Of a stretch of 64,000 bases of DNA, positions 35,359-45,479 are shown in pieces. The DNA is taken from assembly GCF_000981505.1 (NCBI RefSeq), contig NZ_LN827929.1:558001-622000 (forward strand). Reading direction: 5' to 3'. The notes below the pieces were generated by a model. That model saw only the letters and a list, made by a program, of their open reading frames with translations, was not told where the DNA came from and did no database searches. The position numbers were made by a program, and so were the translations under genes. The stretch comes from Candidatus Methylopumilus planktonicus (lineage in GTDB: Bacteria; Pseudomonadota; Gammaproteobacteria; Burkholderiales; Methylophilaceae). Each line of letters begins with the position of its first letter. The first letter of the stretch is position 1.

Positions 35359-37188
35359 ATGTTTCAGCGTTTTGAAAAACTTCTTAATCCTTTTCCTGAG
35401 TACTTTTTAACTACACCACCCAAAACCTTGTTGTTGTTTGTATGGTCTTGCACTAAAAATCTTAGATGGCTCATTTTATTTATGGCTCTATTAACAGCTG
35501 TCATAGGTAGCTTCGAAGCTATTTTATTCTCATATATGGGCTATTTGGTTGACTTACTAAATCACTCAAACCCAGAAAATTTTTGGTCTGAAAATGCTTC
35601 TATGCTGATGTCAGCATTAGCAGTTTTAATTTTAAGTACATTGCTTGTTTTATTCCAAACCTTAATTAAGCATCAATCCCTCGCAGGTGCTTTCCCTATG
35701 CGAATGCGTTGGAATTTTCATCGATTACTTCTTAATCAGAGTATGAACTTTTATCATAATGAATTTGCAGGCAGGGTTGCTGCAAAAGTTATGCAAACTG
35801 CTCTTGCGGTAAGAGATTTATGGTTCATTTTGGCTGACATTCTGGTGTACGTGATTATTTACTTCTTAACGATGATTTTTGTTGTAGGTAAATTCAATTT
35901 AATCCTGATGCTTCCATTTCTTAGCTGGTTTCTTTTTTATATTCTTGTTCTTATTTATTTTGTACCACGCTTAAGTAAATTATCTAGAAATCAAGCTGAT
36001 GCAAGGTCATTAATGACAGGGCGTATTACAGATGCTTATACAAATATAAGTACTATCAAGCTCTTTTCTCACGCCGGACGTGAAGCGAACTTTGCCAAGG
36101 TTGCAATGAATGATTTTTTAGGTGCAGTGAATATGCAAATGCGATTAGTTAGCTGGATTGAAATTATTAATCATTTTTTAAGTATGTTGCTTGTGATTGG
36201 AACAGCTATTGTTGCAATTTGGCTTTGGTCGAAGAATGAAATCATGGTTGGAGTAGTTGCAACTTCAACAGCTATGGCTTTGAGATTGAATGGTATCTCG
36301 CACTGGGTAATGTGGGAAATGACATCCTTATATGAGCAAGTCGGAACTCTTCAAGACGGCCTAAACACACTTTCAATTCAGCAAGAAATTAAAGATATTA
36401 AAAATGCAGAAGATCTCATCATAAAAAAAGCTTCAGTTTCATTTCAAAACATTGTTTTTAATTATCCCAATCAAAAAACATCAGTTATTCATAATTTTTC
36501 ATTGAATATTAGGCCTGGCGAAAAAGTTGGTCTAGTAGGCAGGTCTGGATCAGGAAAATCTACACTCGTAAATTTGTTATTGCGATTTTATGATCTTAAA
36601 TCAGGTGTAATTACTATCGACAATCAAGATATATCAAAAGTAAATCAAAATAGCTTGAGAGAAAAGATTGGTATGGTTACACAAGACACATCCTTACTTC
36701 ATCGATCAGTTAAAGACAATGTGGTCTATGGAAGGCCTAATGCAACACGAAGTGAAATGATTGGTGCGGCGAAAAGAGCCAAAGCCCATGACTTTATTAT
36801 GCAGTTGGAAGATAACCTTTCTAGAAAAGGCTACGAAGCTCATGTTGGTGAAAGAGGCGTTAAGTTATCAGGAGGCCAAAGACAGCGTATTTCTATTGCA
36901 AGAGTCATGTTAAAAGATGCGCCTATATTATTATTAGATGAAGCAACAAGCGCACTTGATTCTGAAATTGAAGTTGTTATTCAACAAAGTCTCTATCAAT
37001 TAATGGAGGGCAAGACAGTGATCGCAATTGCACATCGCCTATCCACTATTGCTGCAATGGACAGGCTTATTGTGATTGATAAAGGTAAGATTATAGAAGA
37101 GGGGCCTCATAATGAGCTTATTAAAAAGAAAGGCTTATATGCGAGACTTTGGAAGCATCAAAGCGGAGGTTTTTTGGGTGAAGCTTAA
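35359..37188 (+). CDS. ABC transporter, fused permease and ATPase (exporter type)
   Basis: A 609-residue half-transporter. An N-terminal type I exporter membrane domain with about six helices spans residues 30-330, and the ATPase domain has Walker A GRSGSGKST (about residues 395-403), the signature LSGGQRQRISIAR (about 505-517) and Walker B PILLLDEATSALD (about 524-536). It should act as a dimer in the inner membrane. The family includes MsbA- and MdlB-like lipid and drug exporters; the cargo cannot be told from sequence. It follows ispF by 6 nt and ends in a 4-bp overlap with the converging smr gene. Confidence 0.88.
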   Translation: MFQRFEKLLNPFPEYFLTTPPKTLLLFVWSCTKNLRWLILFMALLTAVIGSFEAILFSYMGYLVDLLNHSNPENFWSENASMLMSALAVLILSTLLVLFQTLIKHQSLAGAFPMRMRWNFHRLLLNQSMNFYHNEFAGRVAAKVMQTALAVRDLWFILADILVYVIIYFLTMIFVVGKFNLILMLPFLSWFLFYILVLIYFVPRLSKLSRNQADARSLMTGRITDAYTNISTIKLFSHAGREANFAKVAMNDFLGAVNMQMRLVSWIEIINHFLSMLLVIGTAIVAIWLWSKNEIMVGVVATSTAMALRLNGISHWVMWEMTSLYEQVGTLQDGLNTLSIQQEIKDIKNAEDLIIKKASVSFQNIVFNYPNQKTSVIHNFSLNIRPGEKVGLVGRSGSGKSTLVNLLLRFYDLKSGVITIDNQDISKVNQNSLREKIGMVTQDTSLLHRSVKDNVVYGRPNATRSEMIGAAKRAKAHDFIMQLEDNLSRKGYEAHVGERGVKLSGGQRQRISIARVMLKDAPILLLDEATSALDSEIEVVIQQSLYQLMEGKTVIAIAHRLSTIAAMDRLIVIDKGKIIEEGPHNELIKKKGLYARLWKHQSGGFLGEA

Positions 37189-37739
37189 TGTGCGGTTAAT
37201 AACACAATAACAGCTCCGCTACCTCCATCATGTGCTCGCGCCTGAGCGTATGCGATAACCTCTTCTTTTTGCGCTAACCAATGCTTGAGTTTATTTTTAA
37301 GAATAGGCTCTTTGTTTTTAGAGTTATAGCCTTTGCCATGGACAATACGAATACAGCGAATATTATTTTTTTTACATTCCACTATAAATTGAACCACATA
37401 TGCTTTTGCTTCATCCGAAATCATGCCATGAAGATCAATAGATTTTTGCACCACCCAATAGCCTTTCCTTAGTTTTTTTAATACATCAGGCGAGTGACCT
37501 TGTCTGATATAGAATAACTCATCACCATTTTCAATGTCATGAAGTGGTTCGTAGTGATCGCTAATAGAGTCAATCAGCGCTTGTTTTTCATCCCTTATAA
37601 AATTTAGAGGGACGGGCTTAGGTTTTTTTTGAGGTACTTTATGTTCTTTTTTTTTCGGACTGATTTGTAAAGGGGTTGCACCTTTAACGGCTTCTCTGAA
37701 TAAATTAATTTCATCTTTATCATTTTCATTTTTTGCCAT
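37185..37739 (-). CDS. Smr-domain protein
   Basis: A 184-residue protein whose C-terminal half is a small MutS-related (Smr) domain: SIDLHGMISDEAKAYV (about residues 97-112), CIRIVHGKGYNSK (about 128-140) and AHDGGSGAVIVLL near the end. Smr domains are often endonucleases or RNA nucleases. The N-terminal half is Lys/Pro-rich and low-complexity. It starts 4 nt after trxB on the same strand. Related to the YdaL/SmrA group; the true substrate is not known. Confidence 0.85.
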   Translation of the reverse strand: MAKNENDKDEINLFREAVKGATPLQISPKKKEHKVPQKKPKPVPLNFIRDEKQALIDSISDHYEPLHDIENGDELFYIRQGHSPDVLKKLRKGYWVVQKSIDLHGMISDEAKAYVVQFIVECKKNNIRCIRIVHGKGYNSKNKEPILKNKLKHWLAQKEEVIAYAQARAHDGGSGAVIVLLTAH

Positions 37740-37743
37740 AACA

Positions 37744-38721
<978 letters not shown>

Positions 38722-38766
38722 TCAATTTTAGTTTTCATCGCCTGATTAAGCAAACCTATTTTTGAC

Positions 38767-38813
38767 TGAAGTGGCTCTTTTTGAAGCTTTTTTCACCATT
38801 TTTTGCCACTTCA
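38767..38813. repeat. 9-bp inverted repeat in the trxB-ftsK divergent region
   Basis: TGAAGTGGC (38767-38775) and GCCACTTCA (38805-38813) are perfect inverted copies with 29 nt between them. The second arm ends 3 nt before the extended -10 element of ftsK. It may be a two-half-site operator or a hairpin; no family of regulators can be named from the arms. Confidence 0.4.
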
Positions 38814-38816
38814 AAC

Positions 38817-38825
38817 TGATATAAT
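38817..38825 (+). promoter_or_regulatory. Extended -10 promoter element of ftsK
   Basis: TGATATAAT is a perfect extended -10 (TGnTATAAT). No good -35 box accompanies it, which is usual for extended -10 promoters. Transcription would start near 38832, about 10 nt before the proposed GTG start of ftsK. Confidence 0.55.
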
Positions 38826-38841
38826 TGGTGAAACATTCCGA

Positions 38842-41154
38842 GTGCTTACAACCTTGTTTTTTAAAAAAAAATCAGAAACTGGAAAAGCTAGCCAAACTCC
38901 ACAGGATAATAAACTTAGTGGGATTAAAAGTAAGCTTACACGCGAAGCTTGGTGGTTAAGTTTAATTTTTTTAGGCCTTTATTTAACCATCACACTTGCG
39001 ACATACTCTAGCCAAGATCCATCATGGTCTCATAGCGTCAGTGGCTCAAATTCGATTCATAATGCTGGCGGGATTATTGGTTCGTATTTATCTGATTTAC
39101 TCCTCTATATTTTCGGTTTATCGAGCTGGTGGCTAAGCTTCTTATGTTTCTTTAGCATATGGCTTCTTTATCCTCAATACAATAAAGACTTAAAAGGCTA
39201 TCGCTCTTTTTTATTTTTTAATTATTTTGGTTTCTGTCTTTTAATTTCTGCCTCGTCTGCTTTTGAAGCAGGACATTTAATAGATCTCCCAGCTCAATTT
39301 CCATTAAGCCAAGGCGGCTTACTTGGAAAATTGTTTGATCAAGCATTACTTTCCTCTTTGGGTTATGTAGGCTCAAGTATTTTCTTGATCACATCGATTG
39401 CGATCGGATTTAGCTTATTTACAGGATGGTCATGGCTTAAAATTTCAGAGCATTCTGGCCACTTTACTTTCGCTTTATTTCAAAGAGGGCAATATCGATA
39501 TAGAGATTGGCAAGATCGCAAACATGGGAGAATTATAGAGCAGCAGAGATTAGAGCTCTTGGAGAGTGAGCGCAGAAAATCTGAAAATAGATCGCCATTA
39601 AATATTGAAACTTCTGACGTACAAATTAAAAAAAGTGAGCGTGTACAAAAAGAGAAACAAATTCCATTGTTTAATTTTAGTGACAATTTATTACCGCCTC
39701 TTCATCTTTTAGATCAGCCATCAGATCAAGTCGAACCGCAATCGTCAGAAACGATTGAGTTTATATCTCGACTCATTGAAAAGAAATTAATGGACTTTGG
39801 TATTGAAGCAAAAGTAATTTCAGCTCAACCTGGCCCTGTAATTACCCGATATGAGTTTGAGCCAGCACCTGGCGTTAAAGGCAGTCAAGTGACTAACTTA
39901 TCGAAAGATTTAGCGCGTGCACTTTCTGTTGTGAGTGTTCGTGTTGTTGAAACCATTCCTGGTAAAACATGTATGGGTTTAGAGATACCCAATCCTAAAA
40001 GGCAGATTGTTTACTTGTCAGAAATTATGAGCTCACAAATTTTCGCAGATACGAGCGCTTCTCTCACGATTGCCTTAGGAAAAGATATTTCAGGTCGTCC
40101 CGAGGTCGCTGATTTATCTAAAATGCCACATGTATTAATTGCAGGCACTACAGGCTCGGGTAAATCGGTTGCGATCAATGCATTAATCTTAAGTTTACTT
40201 TACAAAGCCAACTCTGAAAAAGTGAGGATGATTTTCATTGATCCTAAGATGCTTGAGTTATCTGTCTATGAAGGAATCCCTCACTTATTAGCGCCGGTCG
40301 TCACTGATATGCGTCAAGCTGCCAATGCATTAAATTGGTCTGTAGGTGAAATGGAAAGGCGATATAAGCTCATGTCGGTATTGGGCGTTCGAAACTTAGC
40401 TGGATACAATCAAAAAATTAAAGATAGTATTAAAGATGGCTCTCCTATTGCAGACCCCATAAATCCAGAAAATACTGAACCATTATCTGAAATGCCACTT
40501 ATTGTAATTGTGATTGATGAGCTTGCAGATTTAATGATGGTGGTAGGCAAAAAAATTGAAGAGCTTATTGCTAGACTTGCTCAAAAAGCAAGGGCTTCTG
40601 GTATCCACTTAGTACTAGCCACACAAAGGCCCTCGGTAGACGTGATCACGGGACTCATCAAAGCTAACATTCCTGCAAGAATAGCATTTCAAGTAGCTAG
40701 CAAAATTGATTCACGAACAATCTTAGATCAAATGGGGGCCGAGACTTTGCTTGGGCAAGGCGATATGTTATATCAACCTGCTGGGTCAGGTTATCCACAA
40801 AGAATTCATGGGGCATTTGTATCTGATCAAGAAGTTCATAAAGTTGTGAGTTACCTGAAGGCACATGGTGAGCCAAATTATATTGAAGGTATTTTAACCA
40901 ACGAAACTTCAGAGAGTGGAGATTACGGTGATTCTTCCTCTAATTTCTCAGGCGAGAAAGATCAGCTTTATGATGAGGCTGTTGAATTAGTATTGCGAAC
41001 TAGAAAACCATCCATCTCTTCAGTTCAAAGACATTTACGCATTGGCTATAACCGTGCCGCAAGAATTATTGAGGATATGGAGAGAGCCGGACTTGTTTCC
41101 GCAATGCAAAGTAATGGCAATAGAGATATCCTAGCCCCAAATCAAAATGATTAA
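38842..41154 (+). CDS. ftsK: DNA translocase FtsK
   Basis: A septal DNA pump that segregates chromosome dimers and supports division. With the GTG at 38842 it has 770 residues: four membrane helices (about residues 35-200), a short charged linker (about 215-290), the alpha/beta motor with Walker [17 protein letters not shown] (about 435-450) and Walker [16 protein letters not shown] (about 552-566), and a C-terminal gamma winged helix (about 700-765). The linker is much shorter than in E. coli. I prefer 38842 (GGTGA ahead) to the TTG at 38803, because the latter lies upstream of the likely transcription start. It overlaps lolA by 8 bp. Confidence 0.93.
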   Translation: MLTTLFFKKKSETGKASQTPQDNKLSGIKSKLTREAWWLSLIFLGLYLTITLATYSSQDPSWSHSVSGSNSIHNAGGIIGSYLSDLLLYIFGLSSWWLSFLCFFSIWLLYPQYNKDLKGYRSFLFFNYFGFCLLISASSAFEAGHLIDLPAQFPLSQGGLLGKLFDQALLSSLGYVGSSIFLITSIAIGFSLFTGWSWLKISEHSGHFTFALFQRGQYRYRDWQDRKHGRIIEQQRLELLESERRKSENRSPLNIETSDVQIKKSERVQKEKQIPLFNFSDNLLPPLHLLDQPSDQVEPQSSETIEFISRLIEKKLMDFGIEAKVISAQPGPVITRYEFEPAPGVKGSQVTNLSKDLARALSVVSVRVVETIPGKTCMGLEIPNPKRQIVYLSEIMSSQIFADTSASLTIALGKDISGRPEVADLSKMPHVLIAGTTGSGKSVAINALILSLLYKANSEKVRMIFIDPKMLELSVYEGIPHLLAPVVTDMRQAANALNWSVGEMERRYKLMSVLGVRNLAGYNQKIKDSIKDGSPIADPINPENTEPLSEMPLIVIVIDELADLMMVVGKKIEELIARLAQKARASGIHLVLATQRPSVDVITGLIKANIPARIAFQVASKIDSRTILDQMGAETLLGQGDMLYQPAGSGYPQRIHGAFVSDQEVHKVVSYLKAHGEPNYIEGILTNETSESGDYGDSSSNFSGEKDQLYDEAVELVLRTRKPSISSVQRHLRIGYNRAARIIEDMERAGLVSAMQSNGNRDILAPNQND

Positions 41155-42154
41155 ACTGTTTTCTGTTTTTCTAATTTTTTCTTTAAATGTATCTGCTGAA
41201 GGTATTTCAGATCTTAATGCCTTTTTAAGTAACGTCTCAAGTATGTCTTCTGAATTTAGTCAGGTTGTTTTAGATAAGAAGGGTTTAAAACTCCAAGATG
41301 TTGAAGGCGTAATGCTATTTAAAAGACCTAATAAGTTTAGATGGGATTATTTAAAGCCTTATCAAAATCAAATCATTAGCGATGGTGATCGGCTTTATAT
41401 GTATGACCAGGATCTGAGGCAAGTTTCTATCAATCCGATAGCTAAAGTTGGTGGGTCAACGCCACTTTTAATTATTGCAGGTAAAAATATTGAAAAATAT
41501 TTCATACTTAAAAATATAGAAGCTCCAGTTGGAGGTGAAGCTAATCAAAATGTCATCTGGGTTGAGGCTATTCCTAAGGAGGAAGGGGCTGGATTTACTA
41601 AAATCATGCTTGGTTTAATCGAAAATAAATTATCTGTGATGCAAATTGTTGATGCATTTGAACATATAACAACAATTAGTTTTAAGAATGCAAAATTCAA
41701 TGTGAGCTTGACTGATAATGATTTTTTATTCAAGTTACCTAATGGCGTTGACGTTTTTCAAAACGGTGGCACATCGAACAACTTTTCGACAACACCAAAT
41801 CCGAATAAAAATAAAGATGCAGAGTTAATTGCTTTTGCAAATGACTGGGCAAATGCTTGGTCAACTAAAGATATTGATCTTTATTTAAGTAAATACGCAC
41901 AAGATTTTAAAGCTCCAAATGGTGACGCATTATCTTTGTGGCAAGCCTCAAGAAGGCAAAAAATATCATCACAAGGAAAGATTCTCGTTGAAATTGAAGA
42001 TATAAAGTTAATTACAAAAGTCGAAAATTTAGCTCGTATACAATTTAAACAAAGATATACTTCTGACAAGGTGTCTGAGATATCCAATAAATCACTTTTA
42101 GTTAAAAAAATAGATGGCGAGTGGTTAATTCAAGAAGAGATCTCAGGTAAATAA
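41147..42154 (+). CDS. lolA: LolA outer-membrane lipoprotein carrier fused to an NTF2-like domain
   Basis: LolA carries lipoproteins through the periplasm from LolCDE to LolB. A signal peptide (about residues 1-17) is followed by the LolA domain (to about 205) with MSSEFSQ (33-39), [11 protein letters not shown] (58-68, holding the conserved arginine) and the final [11 protein letters not shown]. The typical LolA ends here at about 200 residues, but this protein continues through an Asn/Thr/Pro linker (206-223) into an extra domain (224-335) that begins [24 protein letters not shown] and ends WLIQEE, the pattern of NTF2/SnoaL-like folds such as the C-terminal domain of Cds6. ftsK-lolA-rarA-serS is the conserved order, which supports the LolA call. 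Confidence 0.9.
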   Translation: MIKLFSVFLIFSLNVSAEGISDLNAFLSNVSSMSSEFSQVVLDKKGLKLQDVEGVMLFKRPNKFRWDYLKPYQNQIISDGDRLYMYDQDLRQVSINPIAKVGGSTPLLIIAGKNIEKYFILKNIEAPVGGEANQNVIWVEAIPKEEGAGFTKIMLGLIENKLSVMQIVDAFEHITTISFKNAKFNVSLTDNDFLFKLPNGVDVFQNGGTSNNFSTTPNPNKNKDAELIAFANDWANAWSTKDIDLYLSKYAQDFKAPNGDALSLWQASRRQKISSQGKILVEIEDIKLITKVENLARIQFKQRYTSDKVSEISNKSLLVKKIDGEWLIQEEISGK

Positions 42155-42159
42155 TTCTT

Positions 42160-43464
42160 ATGAATCAAATGTTCGAACCTAATCAGTCTCAATTGCCACT
42201 GGCTGAATATTTAAGACCTAAATTTGTCGGAGAAATAGCAGGCCAAAAACATATTTTAGGTGAAGGTAAGTCCTTGCGTGTAGCTATTGAATCTGGAAAT
42301 TTACCTTCCATGATTTTATGGGGCCCCCCAGGTGTTGGCAAAACAACCATTGCACGTGTAATTGCAAATTCTATTGATGCGGAGTTCATATCAGTATCTG
42401 CAGTCCTCTCTGGCGTTAAAGATATCCGAGAGGCTATAGAAAAAGCCCAGCTTAATTTACAGCAATATAATAAAAAGACAATTTTGTTTGTTGATGAAGT
42501 CCATCGATTTAATAAAAGTCAGCAAGATGCATTTTTGCCACACGTTGAATCAGGATTGATTACTTTTATTGGAGCTACTACTGAAAACCCATCTTTTGAG
42601 GTTAATTCAGCCTTATTAAGTCGATCTCAAGTTTATGTTTTAAAAATGCTAGAAGATGAAGATCTTCTTTTGATTTATGAAAAAGCTAAAATTTATATTG
42701 CGCCCGACATTGAGGTAGATCTTGAAGCTAAGCAAGAGATTATTACCCATGTGAATGGCGATGCTAGAAGGCTGCTCAATTTTTTAGAATTACTCTTTAA
42801 TACAGCCACCTCTTTAAAAGCCAAAAAAATTGATCGAGACTTTTTAAAGAAAACAATTACAAGCAAGGTAAGACGTTTTGACAAGGGTGGGGATCAATTT
42901 TACGACCAAATTTCAGCGCTTCATAAATCTGTGAGAGGTTCTGATCCGAATGCTGCTTTATATTGGCTTCATCGGATGTTAGACGGAGGGGTTGATCCAC
43001 TTTATTTGGCAAGAAGAATTGTTCGAATTGCCGTTGAGGATATAGGTTTAGCTGATCCAAAGGGACAAACTATAGCACTCGAAGCCTACCAAATCTTTGA
43101 ACGTCTTGGCTCGCCTGAAGGTGAGTTAGCGCTTTCGAACGCAGTAATTTATCTATCGATTGCAGCGAAAAGTAATGCGGCATATATGGCCTTCAATGAA
43201 GTGAAAGCATTTGTAGCGGAAGGGGATAATAGTGATGTGCCAGTTCATCTTCGAAATGCCCCAACTAAGCTTATGAAAGAATTAGATTACGGAAAAAACT
43301 ATCGTTATGCTCACAATGAACCTGAAGCCTTCGCGGCAGGAGAGAAATATTTTCCAGATAATTTAGACCCTATTGAATTTTATAAGCCTACAACTCGAGG
43401 ATTAGAGAGTAAAATTCTCGAAAAAATGAATTATTTAAAATCTCAGGATAAGCAAAAGAAATAG
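42160..43464 (+). CDS. rarA: Replication-associated recombination protein RarA (MgsA)
   Basis: A 434-residue AAA+ ATPase related to clamp loaders that acts at stalled replication forks. The N-terminal [16 protein letters not shown] segment, Walker [11 protein letters not shown] (about residues 50-59), Walker [17 protein letters not shown] (about 108-123) and sensor 1 [13 protein letters not shown] are intact, followed by the MgsA tetramerisation domain (about 250-430). It starts 5 nt after lolA. Confidence 0.96.
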   Translation: MNQMFEPNQSQLPLAEYLRPKFVGEIAGQKHILGEGKSLRVAIESGNLPSMILWGPPGVGKTTIARVIANSIDAEFISVSAVLSGVKDIREAIEKAQLNLQQYNKKTILFVDEVHRFNKSQQDAFLPHVESGLITFIGATTENPSFEVNSALLSRSQVYVLKMLEDEDLLLIYEKAKIYIAPDIEVDLEAKQEIITHVNGDARRLLNFLELLFNTATSLKAKKIDRDFLKKTITSKVRRFDKGGDQFYDQISALHKSVRGSDPNAALYWLHRMLDGGVDPLYLARRIVRIAVEDIGLADPKGQTIALEAYQIFERLGSPEGELALSNAVIYLSIAAKSNAAYMAFNEVKAFVAEGDNSDVPVHLRNAPTKLMKELDYGKNYRYAHNEPEAFAAGEKYFPDNLDPIEFYKPTTRGLESKILEKMNYLKSQDKQKK

Positions 43465-43471
43465 GTTATTT

Positions 43472-44740
43472 ATGATTGATATTCAAATACTACGAAATGA
43501 TATTGGGATTGCTAAAGATAAACTTTTAAGTAGAGGCTTTGATCTTGATGTAGCTACTTTTCAATCATTAGAAAATGTGCGAAAAGAACTTCAGGTAAAG
43601 ACACAAGATCTTCAAGAAAAACGAAATTCTATATCAAAAGAAATTGGTATTTCTAAGTCTAAAAATGAGAATACTGATTTGCTTATGAAGAGTGTGAATG
43701 TAATTTCAGAAGATTTAAAAGCAGGCGAATCTGAATTAGCTGAGTTACAAAAAAAGATTAATCAGTTCATGCTTGATATCCCTAATATTCCTCATGAATC
43801 AACTCCGATAGGTAAGTCAGAATCTGACAATAAAGTTTTAAAGACAGTCGGCGAGCCTAGAAAATTTACTTTTAAGGTTAAAGATCATGTGGATGTAGGT
43901 GCTCAACATGGTCTAAATTTTGATTTAGGTGTAAAGCTCTCTGGCGCGCGTTTTGTAGTCATTGAAGGTAAGCTTGCAAAATTACATCGGGCTATTACCC
44001 AATATATGCTTGATACTCAAACTGATAAACATGGATATAAGGAATGCTATACGCCTTATTTAGTTAATAGCGATTCATTAATAGGCACAGGACAACTACC
44101 TAAATTTGAAGCTGATCTTTTTAGCCTTTCACATAATGAAAGTAAATTATATTTAATACCAACTTCTGAGGTAACGCTTACAAATTTTGTGCGAGATGAA
44201 GTCCTAAAACTGTCTGATCTTCCTATTAAATTGACTGCACATACTCCTTGTTTTAGATCAGAGGCTGGATCTTATGGAAAAGATACGCGCGGTATGATTA
44301 GGCAGCATCAATTTGATAAAGTTGAGATGGTTCAGATTGTTCATCCAGACAAAAGTTATGATGCATTAGATGAAATGGTTTCACATGCTGAATTTATTCT
44401 TACTTCATTAGAGCTTCCATATCGATTATTATCTTTATGCTCAGGCGATATAGGTTTTGGTGCTGCAAAAACCTTCGACTTGGAAGTTTGGCTTCCGTCA
44501 CAGAATACGTACCGTGAAATTTCGTCTGTTTCAAATTGTGAAGCTTTCCAAGCAAGACGATTAAAAGCAAGGTTTAAGAGTGAGGATGGAAAAAATTTAT
44601 TTGTTCACACATTGAACGGTTCAGGACTTGCTGTTGGGAGAACATTAGTTGCTATTATTGAGAACTATCAGAACGAAGATGGCAGTATTACAATACCTAA
44701 AGCATTAGTTTCTTATATGGGTGGCATTGAAAAGATTTAG
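43472..44740 (+). CDS. serS: Seryl-tRNA synthetase
   Basis: A 422-residue class II synthetase. The N-terminal coiled-coil arm that grips tRNA-Ser spans about residues 28-100. Motif 2 is [21 protein letters not shown] (split here as [10 protein letters not shown] and [13 protein letters not shown], about residues 254-279), and motif 3 ends in [16 protein letters not shown] (about 388-403). The junction TAGGTTATTTATG merges the rarA stop with the ribosome-binding site. It overlaps the rpiA end by 4 bp. Confidence 0.97.
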   Translation: MIDIQILRNDIGIAKDKLLSRGFDLDVATFQSLENVRKELQVKTQDLQEKRNSISKEIGISKSKNENTDLLMKSVNVISEDLKAGESELAELQKKINQFMLDIPNIPHESTPIGKSESDNKVLKTVGEPRKFTFKVKDHVDVGAQHGLNFDLGVKLSGARFVVIEGKLAKLHRAITQYMLDTQTDKHGYKECYTPYLVNSDSLIGTGQLPKFEADLFSLSHNESKLYLIPTSEVTLTNFVRDEVLKLSDLPIKLTAHTPCFRSEAGSYGKDTRGMIRQHQFDKVEMVQIVHPDKSYDALDEMVSHAEFILTSLELPYRLLSLCSGDIGFGAAKTFDLEVWLPSQNTYREISSVSNCEAFQARRLKARFKSEDGKNLFVHTLNGSGLAVGRTLVAIIENYQNEDGSITIPKALVSYMGGIEKI

Positions 44741-45411
44741 TTTTTCCATATCTCACGGACTTTTCCATTACTACTAATTAAGGCGCCATGCGCTATATTA
44801 TAAAAAATACCATGCTCTACAATGCCGGGTGTTTGGGATAGAAGTGCATTTAATTCTTCAGTACTTTTTTCAGGATAATTAAAATCGAGAACGAAATTAC
44901 CACAAGAGGTTATCGCATACCCATCTTTTGCTGCATTAATTCTAATATCGCCTGTACCTTTCTTTATTAAAATATTTTTAACAAGCTCCCATGCAAAGGG
45001 TTGAACTTCAGAAGGTATGGGAAAGTTATCCCCAATCTTTTTAACCAATTTAGACTCATCCGCAATGACAATAAATTTTTTAGCAGATCGAGCTAGTAGC
45101 TTTTCTCGAACGAGATCATAACCACGCCCTTTCAGCAAAGTAAGGTCAGGTGCAATTTCATCTGCCCCATCAATATAAAGATCTATTTCCTTGATTTGTT
45201 CCATGGCTATAATTGGCAAGCCAGCTTCTTTAGCTTTAATCATGCTCACAACAGAGCTCGATACTGCCCTTATCTTTAGATTTTCTTCTTTGTTTCGTTT
45301 AGCTAAAGCATCAATAAAGTAGTTAGCGGTTGATCCTGTGCCTAAGCCAACAATCATATTTTCGCTAACATACTGTAAGGCCTGGTGCGCGACTAATTCT
45401 TTATCATTCAT
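44737..45411 (-). CDS. rpiA: Ribose-5-phosphate isomerase A
   Basis: A 224-residue isomerase interconverting ribose 5-phosphate and ribulose 5-phosphate, feeding the ribulose-monophosphate cycle and nucleotide synthesis. The N-terminal [15 protein letters not shown] loop (about residues 22-36) binds phosphate, and the catalytic residues Asp81, Asp84, Lys94 and Glu103 are all present at E. coli numbering (DGADEI and [13 protein letters not shown]). The loop GRGYDL (95-100) differs from the usual GGGAAL. Divergent from mfd, with only about 15 bp to the nearest possible mfd start. Confidence 0.93.
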   Translation of the reverse strand: MNDKELVAHQALQYVSENMIVGLGTGSTANYFIDALAKRNKEENLKIRAVSSSVVSMIKAKEAGLPIIAMEQIKEIDLYIDGADEIAPDLTLLKGRGYDLVREKLLARSAKKFIVIADESKLVKKIGDNFPIPSEVQPFAWELVKNILIKKGTGDIRINAAKDGYAITSCGNFVLDFNYPEKSTEELNALLSQTPGIVEHGIFYNIAHGALISSNGKVREIWKN

Positions 45412-45422
45412 GATATTCCCTC

Positions 45423-45452
45423 TTAATGAATATTAGCTTTAAAGCTTATAAT
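45423..45452 (+). promoter_or_regulatory. Candidate mfd promoter
   Basis: TATAAT (45447-45452) with a weak TTAATG 18 nt upstream. It lies downstream of the first in-frame ATG of the mfd reading frame (45426), which supports translation starting at 45471 or 45480 instead. Confidence 0.4.
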
Positions 45453-45479
45453 ATTGCTAATTATTTATACATGCAATAT

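Noticed and set aside
38803..38841. TTG at 38803 as the start of ftsK
   Set aside because: A perfect extended -10 (38817-38825) lies inside this extension, so the mRNA would begin downstream of it; the GTG at 38842 fits better.
45426..45479. ATG at 45426 as the start of mfd
   Set aside because: It sits upstream of a TATAAT at 45447 and adds residues not seen at the Mfd N-terminus; 45471 or 45480 is more likely, though not proven.
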